From positions 617,461 through 681,460 of the forward strand of contig NZ_JABBNC010000001.1 in NCBI RefSeq assembly GCF_012933445.1: 64,000 bases of DNA. Reading direction: 5' to 3'. The stretch is from Actinoplanes sp. TBRC 11911 (GTDB lineage: Bacteria > Actinomycetota > Actinomycetes > Mycobacteriales > Micromonosporaceae). Every line of letters begins with the position of its first letter. The stretch's first letter is position 1. Of the stretch, positions 44,415 to 53,154 are shown piece after piece. The notes beneath the pieces were generated by a model that was not told where the DNA came from, searched no databases, and saw only the letters and a program-made list of their open reading frames with translations. A program made the position numbers and the translations under genes.

Positions 44415-44430
44415 GCTTCTCCTCGCTAAA

Positions 44431-44507
44431 AAGACCGACCGATCGGTCTTACTAATGACGACAGTAGCCACGGCGGCGCGCCTTAACAAGACCGATCGGT
44501 CGTTCTT
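44431..44507. promoter_or_regulatory. two TetR operators upstream of the hydrolase-TetR operon
   Basis: Site 1, AAGACCGACCGATCGGTCTT (44431-44450), has 8-bp arms. Site 2, AAGACCGATCGGTCGTTCTT (44488-44507), is an inverted near-copy. Both share the ACCGATCGGT core, 38 bp apart, and match the classic TetR-type consensus, so autoregulation by the operon's TetR gene is likely. Confidence 0.8.
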
Positions 44508-44632
44508 TGACGTAATCCGCGTCTCAGCGCAGCGATGAGTTCCGGGCCGCGCGGCGGTCTGCACTGATGTGAGTCGCCCCGGCGACCGCTTTGTCGGCAT
44601 TCGCGCATCCTGCTCCCGAAGGTGAGGACGAC

Positions 44633-45892
44633 ATGCAAAGGCGAACATTGTTCAAGGGTGTCGGGGCGGCCGGTGCTTCGGCGTTAGCTCCGAGCGGTTT
44701 GGTCCACCCGTCCGGGTTCCGGCCCCTGCACGATGCGATGGCCGCTCGGGTTGCGAAGGGTGAACTCGTCGGCGTCGTGTACGCCGTCGCCCGCGGCAAT
44801 CAGGTGCACATCGACAGCGTCGGGACGTTGACCCTCGGCGGCGGCGCGCCGATGCGGCGGGACACCCCGTTCCGGATCGCGTCGCTGACCAAACCGATCA
44901 TCGCGACGGCCACGATGATGCTGGTCGAGGACGGACGGCTCCGGCTGGACGAGCCGGTCGACCGGCTCCTGCCCGAACTGGCCGGCCGGCGGGTGCTCAC
45001 CCGCATCGACGGGCCGCTCGACGAAACCGTGCCGGCGGCGCGGCCGATCACCGTCGAGGACCTGCTGACGTTGCGGATGGGGCACGGCATGATCTTCGAG
45101 CCGGAGTTCCAGCCCCGGTATCCGGTCGTCACCGAGGCCGAGCGCCTGCAGCTGGTGATGGGGGCACCCGACCCGCGCACGTCCCTGCGGCCGGACGAGT
45201 GGATCCGGCGGTTCGGCACCCTTCCGCTGATGGATCATCCCGGCCGGCGGTGGCGGTACAACAGCGGCTTGCTGGTGCTGGGGGTCCTGATCGCGCGGGC
45301 CTCGGGGCGGCCGCTGGAGGACTTCCTGCGCCGGCGTCTCTTCGGGCCGCTCGGCATGAGCCACACCGGATTCACGCTCGCGCGCGCGGACGCCTCGCGG
45401 TTGCCGGGCCTCTACGCGGCGAATCCGCAGACCGGCGGGCTGGAGTTGCAGCCGGGGTCGGCACCGGACGAGTGGACCCGGCCGCCGGCCTTCCCGTCCG
45501 GTGCCTCCGGTCTGGCCTCCACCATCGACGACTACCTCGCGTTCAGCCGGATGTTGCTCAACCGGGGAGTGCAGCACGGCCGGCGCCTGCTGTCCGCCGA
45601 GTCGGTGCGGCGGCTCACGACCAACCACCTCACGCCGCAGCAACGCGCCGGCGCGGGTCAGTTCCCGCTCACCGGGCGCGGCTGGGGCTACGGCATGGCG
45701 GTCAGCGTCGAGGCGGACCAGATCTCGGCGCCGGGGCGTTACGGCTGGTTCGGCGGGTACGGCACCACCTGGTACAACGACCCGAACCGGGAGCTGACCG
45801 CGATCGCGCTGACGCAGACCATCGACTTCAACTTCAACGGCGGGTCCGAGGAGTTCGAGCGCTTGGCTGCCGCGGCCGTGGCGCACGGGTAG
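44633..45892 (+). CDS. serine hydrolase, beta-lactamase class C type
   Basis: A 419-residue exported protein with a Tat-like signal peptide (MQRRTLFKGVGAAGASALAP). The serine-hydrolase fold shows SxxK in IASLTKPIIAT, the Tyr motif in RWRYNSGLLVLG and late GWFGGYGTTWYND replacing the KTG element. This group includes esterases, D-peptidases and true beta-lactamases; actual activity is undetermined. ATG 44633 has GGTGAGG upstream. Confidence 0.88.
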   Translation: MQRRTLFKGVGAAGASALAPSGLVHPSGFRPLHDAMAARVAKGELVGVVYAVARGNQVHIDSVGTLTLGGGAPMRRDTPFRIASLTKPIIATATMMLVEDGRLRLDEPVDRLLPELAGRRVLTRIDGPLDETVPAARPITVEDLLTLRMGHGMIFEPEFQPRYPVVTEAERLQLVMGAPDPRTSLRPDEWIRRFGTLPLMDHPGRRWRYNSGLLVLGVLIARASGRPLEDFLRRRLFGPLGMSHTGFTLARADASRLPGLYAANPQTGGLELQPGSAPDEWTRPPAFPSGASGLASTIDDYLAFSRMLLNRGVQHGRRLLSAESVRRLTTNHLTPQQRAGAGQFPLTGRGWGYGMAVSVEADQISAPGRYGWFGGYGTTWYNDPNRELTAIALTQTIDFNFNGGSEEFERLAAAAVAHG

Positions 45893-45910
45893 GCGTACGG
45901 GGGAAAGGGT

Positions 45911-47902
45911 TTAGGCGAAGCCACGCAAGCGCATCAGGGCCTCCGTGTCGACGTCGCGGCCGCGGAAGGTGCGGAAAGCCTCGTCCGGCGCGACGGCGTT
46001 GCCGACCGACAGAATGTCGTCACGGAACGCCGTGGCGGTGGCGGGATCCCACACACCCTTTTCCTCGAACAGCTCCCACGCATCGGCGGTCAGCGCGTCC
46101 GCCCACAGATAGACGTAATAGCCGGCCGAATAGCCGTCGCCCGAGAAGGTGTGCCCGAACTGGGTCGGGCGGTGGCGCATGACGATTTCCCTCGGCAGGC
46201 CGATCTCGGCCATGCTGCTCTTCTCGAAGGCGCCGGGATCGATGGTGCTGTCGGGTGTCGCGGCCAGGTGGATGCGCATGTCGTAAATCGCCGAGGCGAG
46301 GAACTCGACGGTGCTGAAGCCCTGGTTGAACTTCAGCGATTTCTGGATTTTGGCGAGCAACTCGGCCGGGATGGGCTCGCCGGTGTCGACGTGCAGGGCG
46401 AACCGGTTGAGCAGCTCCGGCGTCGGGAACCAGTGCTCGTTTATCTGGCTGGGGAACTCGACGAAGTCGCGCTTGACCGCGGTGCCGGCGACGCTGGGAT
46501 AGGTGACGTTCGAGCTGAGGCCGTGCAGGGCGTGGCCGAACTCGTGGAACATGGTGACGGCGTCGTCCCACGAGATCAGGACCGGGCCGGAGCCCGACTT
46601 CACGAAGTTCGCGTTGTTCGAGACGATCGGGGTGACGTCGTCCTGGAAGCGCTCCTGGGTGCGGTATTCGTTCATCCACGCGCCGGAGCTCTTGCCGGCC
46701 CGGGCGTACGGGTCGAAATACCAAAGGCCGGCGCGTTTTCCGTCGCGCGTCACCTCGTAGACCGACACGTCCTCGTGATAGACCGGCAACCCCTCGAGCT
46801 TGGCGAAGCGCAGCCCATAAAGCTTTTCCGCGGCCCAGAACATGCCGTCGCGGATTTTGTCGAGCTGCAGGTAGAGCTTCACCTCGTTCTGGTCGAGGTC
46901 GTACGTCGCCTTGCGCACCTTCTCCGAATAGAACCGGTGGTCCCAGGCCTCGATCGTGATGCCGGCGTTCTCCCGGTCGGCGATCGCCTGCATGTCGGCG
47001 ATCTCCTCCTTGGCGCGCCGCACGGCCGGGTCCCAGAGCTTCATCATCAGGTCGATGGCCGCCTGCGGCGTCTTCGCCATGTTGTTCGCGACGGACCAGT
47101 CGGCGTGCGTGGCGAAGCCGAGCAGCCGGGCCCGCTGGGCGCGCAGCCGCAGGATCTCGCTGATCACGGCCTTGTTGTCGGTGGCGGTGCCGTTGTCGCC
47201 GCGCATGATCCACATGCGCCAGCCCCGTTCGCGCAGGTCGCGCCTGGTGGAGTAGGTCAGGAACGGCTCCATCGAGGAACGCGTGTTGGTGAACACCCAC
47301 CTGCCGTTCGACTCGGCCGCCCGGCGCAGCGACTCGGGCAGCCCGTCGAGATCCGCCTCGTTCTCGATGGTGAGCGTGTAGCTCTCCTCGTCGGCAAGCT
47401 CGTTCTGGCCGAACTTGGTGTAAAGCGAGGCGAGCTTCTGATTGAGGTCCTTCAGGGTGGCCTGCTCGGCGTCGTCGAGCGCCGCACCCTGCCGGGTGAA
47501 GTTCTGGTAGTACTCCTCGACGAGGCGGTTCTGCTCCGGCGACAGGCCGGCGGTGGCCCGGCCGTCATAGACCGCCTTGATCCGGGCGAAGAGCCGGGCG
47601 TTCTGGATGACGTCGTCGTCGAAGGCCGAGAGGACGGGCGACATCTCGGTCTCCAGAGCCTGCATCGCCTTGTCGTTCATCGTCGAGGTGAAGATGCCGA
47701 AGAAGCGCCGGGCGCGGTCCAGGGCGCGGCCGCTGTCCTCCAGCGCGGCGATGGTGTTGGCGAAGGTCGGCGTCTCGGCGGTGCCGGCGATGTCCGCGAT
47801 GTCGGCCCTGCTGAGCTCCATGCCCTCGTCGAGGGCTGCCTTGATCGAGGCCGGGTTCACCTTGTCGAAGGCGGGGTAGCCGCCATGCTCTCCAGTCCAC
47901 AC
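45911..47902 (-). CDS. dcp: M3-family oligopeptidase (Dcp/thimet type)
   Basis: A 663-residue zinc peptidase with the active-site motif FHEFGHALHGL and the downstream zinc-ligand Glu in RDFVEFPSQINEHW. The length and N-terminal helical region match peptidyl-dipeptidase Dcp. It degrades short peptides in the cytoplasm; no signal peptide is seen. The start is GTG 47902. Confidence 0.93.
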   Translation of the reverse strand: MWTGEHGGYPAFDKVNPASIKAALDEGMELSRADIADIAGTAETPTFANTIAALEDSGRALDRARRFFGIFTSTMNDKAMQALETEMSPVLSAFDDDVIQNARLFARIKAVYDGRATAGLSPEQNRLVEEYYQNFTRQGAALDDAEQATLKDLNQKLASLYTKFGQNELADEESYTLTIENEADLDGLPESLRRAAESNGRWVFTNTRSSMEPFLTYSTRRDLRERGWRMWIMRGDNGTATDNKAVISEILRLRAQRARLLGFATHADWSVANNMAKTPQAAIDLMMKLWDPAVRRAKEEIADMQAIADRENAGITIEAWDHRFYSEKVRKATYDLDQNEVKLYLQLDKIRDGMFWAAEKLYGLRFAKLEGLPVYHEDVSVYEVTRDGKRAGLWYFDPYARAGKSSGAWMNEYRTQERFQDDVTPIVSNNANFVKSGSGPVLISWDDAVTMFHEFGHALHGLSSNVTYPSVAGTAVKRDFVEFPSQINEHWFPTPELLNRFALHVDTGEPIPAELLAKIQKSLKFNQGFSTVEFLASAIYDMRIHLAATPDSTIDPGAFEKSSMAEIGLPREIVMRHRPTQFGHTFSGDGYSAGYYVYLWADALTADAWELFEEKGVWDPATATAFRDDILSVGNAVAPDEAFRTFRGRDVDTEALMRLRGFA

Positions 47903-47912
47903 CCCGATCAGC

Positions 47913-49427
47913 CTAGCCGCCGGCCGACACCGCGGGGTTGTCGCTGTGCATCGCCCAGCCGGTGTCCTTGGCTCGCTTGGCCTGGTACATGGCGGCGTCG
48001 GCGCGCCGGAGCAGTTCGTCGACGCCGATGCGGTCCGGGCCGGTGTCCGCGATGCCGATGCTGGCCGAGCAGCGGATCGCCGTCGCGCCGATGGTGATGG
48101 GTTCGCTCAACGCGCTCAGGATGCGGGTCGCCACCGCGATCGCGTTGTCCGGTGCGGTGATGTCGCCGAGCACGACGGCGAACTCGTCGCCGCCCAGCCG
48201 GCCGACCACATCCGCCCCCAGCACCGACCGTTGCAGCGCGTGGCCGACGGCGATCAGGAGGTTGTCACCGGCCTCGTGGCCGAGGGTGTCGTTTATCGGT
48301 TTGAAGTCGTTGAGGTCGATGAACAGGACGGCCAGCCGCCGGCCGGCGGGCAGGGCGTCCACCGCCTGATCGAGAGCCTTCAGCAGCGCCCCCCGGTTGA
48401 GCAGGCCGGTCAGCACGTCGTGGGCGGCCTCATGTTGCAGCAGGTCCTGGAACTCGCGCCGCTCGGTCACGTCGCGGTGGCTGATCACGATGCCGCCGAC
48501 CGCGGGATTGTCGGTCAGATCGCGAAGGGTCACGTCGTGCCAGTGCCAGGTTCCGTCGGCGTGCCGGGTCCGGACCTCGGCGCGCCGCTCGGACGCACCG
48601 CTGCCGTGGAACGCCTGCATGGCGGTCAGGTCCTCGGGGTGGATGAGGGCGTGGTAGCTGGTTCCCTCCAGGTCCTCCGGCCGATAACCCATCACCACCT
48701 GTACGGCAGGGCTGACCGACTCGATCACGCCGTCGCGGTCGACCACGCTGATCACGTCGCAGGAGTCCTGCACCAGCGCCCGGTAGCGTTCCTCCCGCCG
48801 GCGCAGCTTCTCCGCGGCCCGTTCCTGCACGCTGTGCGTCTCGTCCTCGGCCCGGCGGATGAACCGCCAGTACGCGAGTTGCACCGCGCACATCGCGAGC
48901 ACGAAGACGGCGTGCAGCAGCCCGAAGAACACCGGGTGCTGGAAGGCCTGCGTCTCGGAGAACACCAGCTCGGGCACGATGATGCCGACCACGATGTGGT
49001 GGGCCGCGACCAGTGCCACGGACAGCACCAGCGTCAGCCATTCCTGGTAGAGGCTGATCAGACCGAGCACGACGAAGAACGAGAAATGCAGGTCGGTCAG
49101 CCCGCCACCGGCGTGCACCAGCGCCGCCGAGGCCAGCAGCAGGCCCAGCGACACGACGAGGGAACCGGCCCGCCGCGAGCTGATCAGGTTCGCCGCGGCG
49201 GTGCACGCCACGGTCGCGCCGACCATCGCCCACATGATCACGTCGCCGCGCCCGTGCCCGTTGTGCGGCTGCTGGAGCAGGACCGCGATCCGCTCCTCGA
49301 ACGCGGCCATCCCCACGATCACCGGGAGCAACATCGTCAGGACGGTGCGCAGCATGCGGTGCCGGACGGCGAATGTCTCCTCCGATAGCCGGATGTCCGG
49401 TATCACCCTGCTGACCCACGTCCCCAC
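47913..49427 (-). CDS. membrane PAS-GGDEF diguanylate cyclase
   Basis: A 504-residue protein with six to seven N-terminal membrane helices (residues 27-195), a PAS domain (about 215-330: YRALVQDSCDVISVVDRDGV) and a GGDEF domain with intact RLGGDEFAVVLGD and substrate residues in IDLNDFKPINDTLGHEAGD. It makes c-di-GMP. An EAL protein is encoded next to it on the same strand, so the pair may form a signalling unit. Start GTG 49427, possibly leaderless. Confidence 0.9.
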   Translation of the reverse strand: MGTWVSRVIPDIRLSEETFAVRHRMLRTVLTMLLPVIVGMAAFEERIAVLLQQPHNGHGRGDVIMWAMVGATVACTAAANLISSRRAGSLVVSLGLLLASAALVHAGGGLTDLHFSFFVVLGLISLYQEWLTLVLSVALVAAHHIVVGIIVPELVFSETQAFQHPVFFGLLHAVFVLAMCAVQLAYWRFIRRAEDETHSVQERAAEKLRRREERYRALVQDSCDVISVVDRDGVIESVSPAVQVVMGYRPEDLEGTSYHALIHPEDLTAMQAFHGSGASERRAEVRTRHADGTWHWHDVTLRDLTDNPAVGGIVISHRDVTERREFQDLLQHEAAHDVLTGLLNRGALLKALDQAVDALPAGRRLAVLFIDLNDFKPINDTLGHEAGDNLLIAVGHALQRSVLGADVVGRLGGDEFAVVLGDITAPDNAIAVATRILSALSEPITIGATAIRCSASIGIADTGPDRIGVDELLRRADAAMYQAKRAKDTGWAMHSDNPAVSAGG

Positions 49428-49469
49428 ACCTATCTGATCGGACGTAGCCGGTAAACCTGAGCAGGAACG

Positions 49470-50720
49470 TCACGGCACGGTGAGGCGCCCGACCATGGAG
49501 TGCGCCGCGGCCGTAACCAGCGCACGGTCGTAACTGACGATGAATTCGAACTGCCGATCCCCGTCGGCGCCGGAATCACCGAGGTCGCGGGCCATCAACG
49601 CCGCCGAGACGTGGGCGCCGAGCACCACGACGGTCCACTCGCTGGCCAGCGGGTCTTGAATAGACAGGTTGCCGCCGCGGACCCCCGGCGCCGGCGACGG
49701 AGGCATGTCGACGCCGAGCGCGGCCACGAACGGCAGCCGGGCGGCGAGCTCGACAAACCGGCGAGTGGTCGACGGCCGGAAGAACCGCACGTGCTCAAAG
49801 GCGGCCAGCACCACCGGCGGGACGGTGGCCTGCATCGCCATCAGTTCCAGCGTCTTCGACACCGGCACGAGCAGGTCCTTCGGCGCATGCCGGATTCGAC
49901 GGCCGGCACCGACCAGCTCGTACGGCGTCGCCCGCAGCGCCACCCCGATCGGGCGGGCGGCGAACCTCTCCGGCCGAAACGTCGACGGCCGGAACTGTCG
50001 TTCGCCACGGGCCCACAGCCAGCCCTGACCCAGGGTCGCACCCAGCACGAGCGCGCGCGTCAGATCCTGCGGAGTCTCGATACCTTCGGCGACGACTTCG
50101 GCGCCGGCTTGTTCCGCGTACGCGCGTACGGCCCCTGCCACCGCAACGGTGGCCGGATCCTTGACCGTACGCAGCAGCCGCAGGTCGAGCTTGACCACCT
50201 CGGGTCGCAGCAACGGGATGAACGCGAGCGACGCCGGCTCGGCTCCCACGTCGTCCAACGCGATGGCATACCCGGCGGCACGCAGGCGTTCGGCGGCGAA
50301 CAACACACCGGCCAGGTCGGCGGCCAGCGCGCGTTCGGTGATCTCCACGACGACCTGAACGTGCGGGGCTCGAGTGGCGAGCGCGTCGAGGACGACATCC
50401 AGCCGCTGGGTCACCGTGCTGGGCTCGAGGTTGACGAACAGCGTCACCGGCCGGCCCTGCGAGAAGAGTGCGGCGTCGGCGAGCGAGGCCCGCAGCGACG
50501 CCCGTTCCAGGTCGGCAAGCCGGTCGGCGGCCCGGGCCGCGTCCAGCAACACCATCGGTGACTGCCAGCCCGACCCTTCGGGACCGCGCAACAGCGCCTC
50601 GAAGGCCAGGACCGCGCCGGTGTCCACGTCCACGAACGGCTGGTACACGCAGTGCAAGCCGCCGTCGCGCAGCAGGTCGTCGAGGCTCAGGTCCGTCTGC
50701 TGCGCGGGTAAATCACTCAC
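49470..50720 (-). CDS. EAL-domain protein with C-terminal DICT-like domain
   Basis: A 416-residue cytoplasmic protein. EAL occupies residues 15-245: FEALLRG, LFVNLEP, VVEITERAL, LDDVGAEPA, VKLDLRLLR and VVAEGIETP. Most catalytic positions are kept, but the usual DDFGTG loop is DDVGAE, so activity may be altered. The C-terminal half (about 270-416) resembles the DICT sensor found in actinobacterial signalling proteins. Start GTG 50720. Next to the diguanylate cyclase. Confidence 0.85.
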   Translation of the reverse strand: MSDLPAQQTDLSLDDLLRDGGLHCVYQPFVDVDTGAVLAFEALLRGPEGSGWQSPMVLLDAARAADRLADLERASLRASLADAALFSQGRPVTLFVNLEPSTVTQRLDVVLDALATRAPHVQVVVEITERALAADLAGVLFAAERLRAAGYAIALDDVGAEPASLAFIPLLRPEVVKLDLRLLRTVKDPATVAVAGAVRAYAEQAGAEVVAEGIETPQDLTRALVLGATLGQGWLWARGERQFRPSTFRPERFAARPIGVALRATPYELVGAGRRIRHAPKDLLVPVSKTLELMAMQATVPPVVLAAFEHVRFFRPSTTRRFVELAARLPFVAALGVDMPPSPAPGVRGGNLSIQDPLASEWTVVVLGAHVSAALMARDLGDSGADGDRQFEFIVSYDRALVTAAAHSMVGRLTVP

Positions 50721-50766
50721 CTCGGTCGTTTCGGCAGCCCGGAGATAAGTCTGAGCGCCGGGCGCG

Positions 50767-50863
50767 TCACGTGGCGGGGTGGAGCAGGACCTTCGTCCAG
50801 CCGTCCTCGCGGTTCGCGCGGCCGTTGATGACCGGCACGTCCTTCATAGACGACGGCCTTCAT
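50767..50863 (-). pseudogene. deletion scar of a zinc-dependent alcohol dehydrogenase
   Basis: On the minus strand GGAAGCA precedes ATG 50863, which starts MKAVVYEGRA, a typical Zn-ADH N-terminus. About 45 bp later in another frame the text reads NREDGWTKVLLHPAT before TGA 50767, the typical Zn-ADH C-terminus. The roughly 340 intervening codons are gone, leaving 97 bp. This reads as an internal deletion that kept both ends of the gene. Confidence 0.65.
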
Positions 50864-51110
50864 TGCTTCCTGCCAGCCTGGGCGGGTCGTTGCGGCGCGA
50901 GCGTGCCGACGTGAACCGCCGGGCCGTCCCGTACCAGCCTGTTCCCGATTTCATTTCGCCGGTCGATTCCCTGCGGTTGCGGCATGGTTTGCCGTCGGCT
51001 GGCGCGACGCGTGGCACAACTTCCTCCTCGAAGATCGCTTCCTTAACGGCGTTCCCGCGTCAGCCGGGCCCAAACGGGGTATTGCCCTCGTTATCGGATC
51101 GTCAGCACTT

Positions 51111-51160
51111 ATCAGCAGTCATCAGCAGTCATCGGCAGTCATCAGCAGTCATCAGCAACG
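51111..51160. repeat. tandem decamer repeat upstream of a small basic protein gene
   Basis: ATCAGCAGTC is repeated at 51111, 51121, 51131 (ATCGGCAGTC) and 51141, with a partial fifth copy (ATCAGCAACG) at 51151. The array ends next to GGAGG, the ribosome-binding site of the gene starting at 51170. It may affect translation or bind protein, and its length could vary between strains. Confidence 0.85.
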
Positions 51161-51169
51161 GAGGCGATC

Positions 51170-51496
51170 ATGCCCGCAGGTTCGAGCCCGAAGAGAGAAC
51201 GCCAGTACGAGCACATCAAGGACAGCGTTGAGCAGCGCGGCGGCTCGACCAAGCGGGCCACGGAGATCGCCGCCCGTACGGTCAACAAGGAACGCGCCCG
51301 CTCCGGCGAGTCGAAGACGGCCAGCCGGTCGTCGATCCAGGATGTGTCGTCCGGTCACCGCGGCGGCAAGCGCTCGCACACCGGCGCCAAGGGCCGCACC
51401 AAGGCGCAGTTGTACAACGAGGCCAAGCAGCGGAACATCGCCGGCCGCTCGTCGATGTCGAAGGCCGGGCTAGAAAAAGCACTCATAAAGGGATAA
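51170..51496 (+). CDS. small basic protein with Rho-N-like C-terminus (plasmid-stabilisation type)
   Basis: A 108-residue, Lys/Arg-rich protein: MPAGSSPKRERQYEHIKDS at the N-terminus and TKAQLYNEAKQRNI plus RSSMSKAGLEKAL at the C-terminus, a SAP/Rho-N-like helix pair. Relatives are widespread in actinobacteria, often annotated as plasmid stabilisation proteins; a nucleic-acid-binding or stress role is inferred. ATG 51170 has GGAGG at ideal spacing. Confidence 0.85.
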   Translation: MPAGSSPKRERQYEHIKDSVEQRGGSTKRATEIAARTVNKERARSGESKTASRSSIQDVSSGHRGGKRSHTGAKGRTKAQLYNEAKQRNIAGRSSMSKAGLEKALIKG

Positions 51497-51530
51497 ATGG
51501 ATATATTTGGCCGACAGTACCATGGACCCC

Positions 51531-52151
51531 ATGGTGACGACCGCTGGCACACGCCGGCTGACGGAACGCGGTGCGAAGACACGCGCGCGGATCGTCGCCG
51601 CCGCGGCCGACCTGATGTATGTCAAAGGCGTCGGCGACACCACGCTCGACGACGTGCTGGCGGCGAGTGGAGTCAGCAAGTCCCAGCTGTACCACCACTT
51701 CAACGGCAAAGAAGCACTCGTGCGGGCCGTCATCGAGCACATGGGTGAGTTCGTCATCAACCGCGAGCGCGACGCCCTCGGCCGCGTCTCGACGATCCGC
51801 GGCCTGCGCCGGTGGCGGGACGCATTGGTGCAGGCCAACGCGCTACGGCACGGCGCGTACGGCTGTGCGATCGGCTCACTGGCATCCGAGGTCTCGGATC
51901 ACGACGACGTCGCCCGTGCGGCCCTGTCCCGGCTTTTCCTCGAATGGCAGGGCCTCCTGGCGGCCGTGCTGCAACGGATGCAGGACGCTGGCACGCTTCC
52001 GCCCGAGGCATCGGTCGACCAACTAGCGACCGGGCTCATGGCCGCCCTCCAGGGCGGGTATCTGCTGGCCCAGACGGCGCACGATGTGGCACCGATGGCA
52101 ACGTCGATCGATATGGCACTGGCGCATATCGAGAGCCTGTCCGCCGGGTAA
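51531..52151 (+). CDS. TetR-family regulator (paralogue 2)
   Basis: A 206-residue regulator, about 80 percent identical to the TetR at 22872 and starting at the equivalent MVTT. HTH: TTLDDVLAASGVSKSQLYHH; ligand-binding domain shares ALVQANALRHGAYGC and LLAQTAHDVAPMATSIDMAL. A TACCAT -10 at 51518-51523 lies seven bases upstream of ATG 51531, with an ATG at 51522 as an alternative, so the message is probably leaderless. It may bind the same TGGAC-N6-GTCCA operators. Confidence 0.88.
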   Translation: MVTTAGTRRLTERGAKTRARIVAAAADLMYVKGVGDTTLDDVLAASGVSKSQLYHHFNGKEALVRAVIEHMGEFVINRERDALGRVSTIRGLRRWRDALVQANALRHGAYGCAIGSLASEVSDHDDVARAALSRLFLEWQGLLAAVLQRMQDAGTLPPEASVDQLATGLMAALQGGYLLAQTAHDVAPMATSIDMALAHIESLSAG

Positions 52152-52181
52152 TCCCCCGCATAAGGGGTATGCGGTCCCACT

Positions 52182-52477
52182 ATGACCGACGACGAGCCCC
52201 AGCAGCAGCCCCCGGCAGCACCACACGGATGCACCGCCGACCCGACCACGGCGAGGACAGCTAGGTGAACGCGGTCGCCCCGGGCCCGATCTGGACGCCG
52301 CTGATCCCCTCGACCTTGCCGCCCGAGCAGGTGGCGGAGTTCGGCAAGAACACTCCCCTCGGCCGCCCCGGCGAGCCCAAGGAGGTCGCACCGGTCTACG
52401 TGCTGCTCGCCTCGGACGAGGCCAGCTACATCTCCGGCGCGGTCGTCCCGGTCACCGGCGGCAAGCCGATCCTCTGA
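52182..52477 (+). pseudogene. internally deleted short-chain dehydrogenase gene
   Basis: ATG 52182 begins MTDDEPQQQPPAAP, typical of the N-terminal tail of stress-type SDRs. In another frame GSTTRMHRRPDHGEDS follows, also from that tail. Then TAG, and from 52265 VNAVAPGPIWTPLIP and YISGAVVPVTGGKPIL give the complete last 70 residues of the SDR. The NAD-binding and catalytic parts (about 190 codons) are missing. The junction lies at GACAGCTA/GGTGAAC. Confidence 0.7.
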
Positions 52478-52510
52478 CAAAGGTGCCGTCCCGCCGTCGT
52501 TTCTGACCCG

Positions 52511-53152
52511 TCAGGCGACGAGGCCGTTGCGATAGGCGTAGGCGACCGCCTGAGCACGGTCGCGGGCACCGGTCTTGGCGAACAAGTGGTTGATGTGCGT
52601 CTTCACGGTCGCCTCGCTCACCATGAGGTGGGTAGCGATGTCGGCATTGGACATCCCGGTGGCCACCAGTTCCAGCACCTCGAGCTCCCGCTCGGTGAGG
52701 TTGTCCGGCGGCCGGTCGGCGCGCACCGGGCGATCCGGCGTCAGCATCTCCAGCAGCCGGTGCTGCACCTCCGGCGCCAGGTCGGCCTGACCCGAGGCGA
52801 CCCGGCGCACCGCTTGCACCACTTGGTCGGCGTCGGCGTCCTTGGTCAGGTACCCGCGCGCACCGGCCCGCAGGGCGGCCAGCATGTCGGCGTTCTCGGC
52901 GAACGTCGTCAAGACCACGATCTGGGTGCGCGGAAACTCGGCACGGATCCGCCGGGTCGCGGTCACTCCGTCGCAGCGCGGCATTCGCAGGTCCATCAGA
53001 ACGACGTCGGGATCGTGCTCAGCGACCGCGGCGACCGCCTCGTCGCCGTCGCTCGCCACCGCGACCACCTCGACACCGTCCATCAGGGACAGCATCAGCC
53101 GCATGCCGTCGCGGATCACCCGCTGATCGTCGGCGATCACCACCCGGAGCAT
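52511..53152 (-). CDS. NarL/FixJ-type response regulator
   Basis: A 213-residue regulator with receiver Asp in DVVLMDLRMPRCDG, switch in VLTTFAEN and LTKDAD, and LuxR HTH (LTERELEVLELVATGMSNAD). Start ATG 53152, with GAGG upstream; a GTG at 53158 overlapping the kinase stop is possible. It pairs with the kinase encoded just upstream and is the last gene of a four-gene operon. Confidence 0.92.
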   Translation of the reverse strand: MLRVVIADDQRVIRDGMRLMLSLMDGVEVVAVASDGDEAVAAVAEHDPDVVLMDLRMPRCDGVTATRRIRAEFPRTQIVVLTTFAENADMLAALRAGARGYLTKDADADQVVQAVRRVASGQADLAPEVQHRLLEMLTPDRPVRADRPPDNLTERELEVLELVATGMSNADIATHLMVSEATVKTHINHLFAKTGARDRAQAVAYAYRNGLVA

Positions 53153-53154
53153 CG

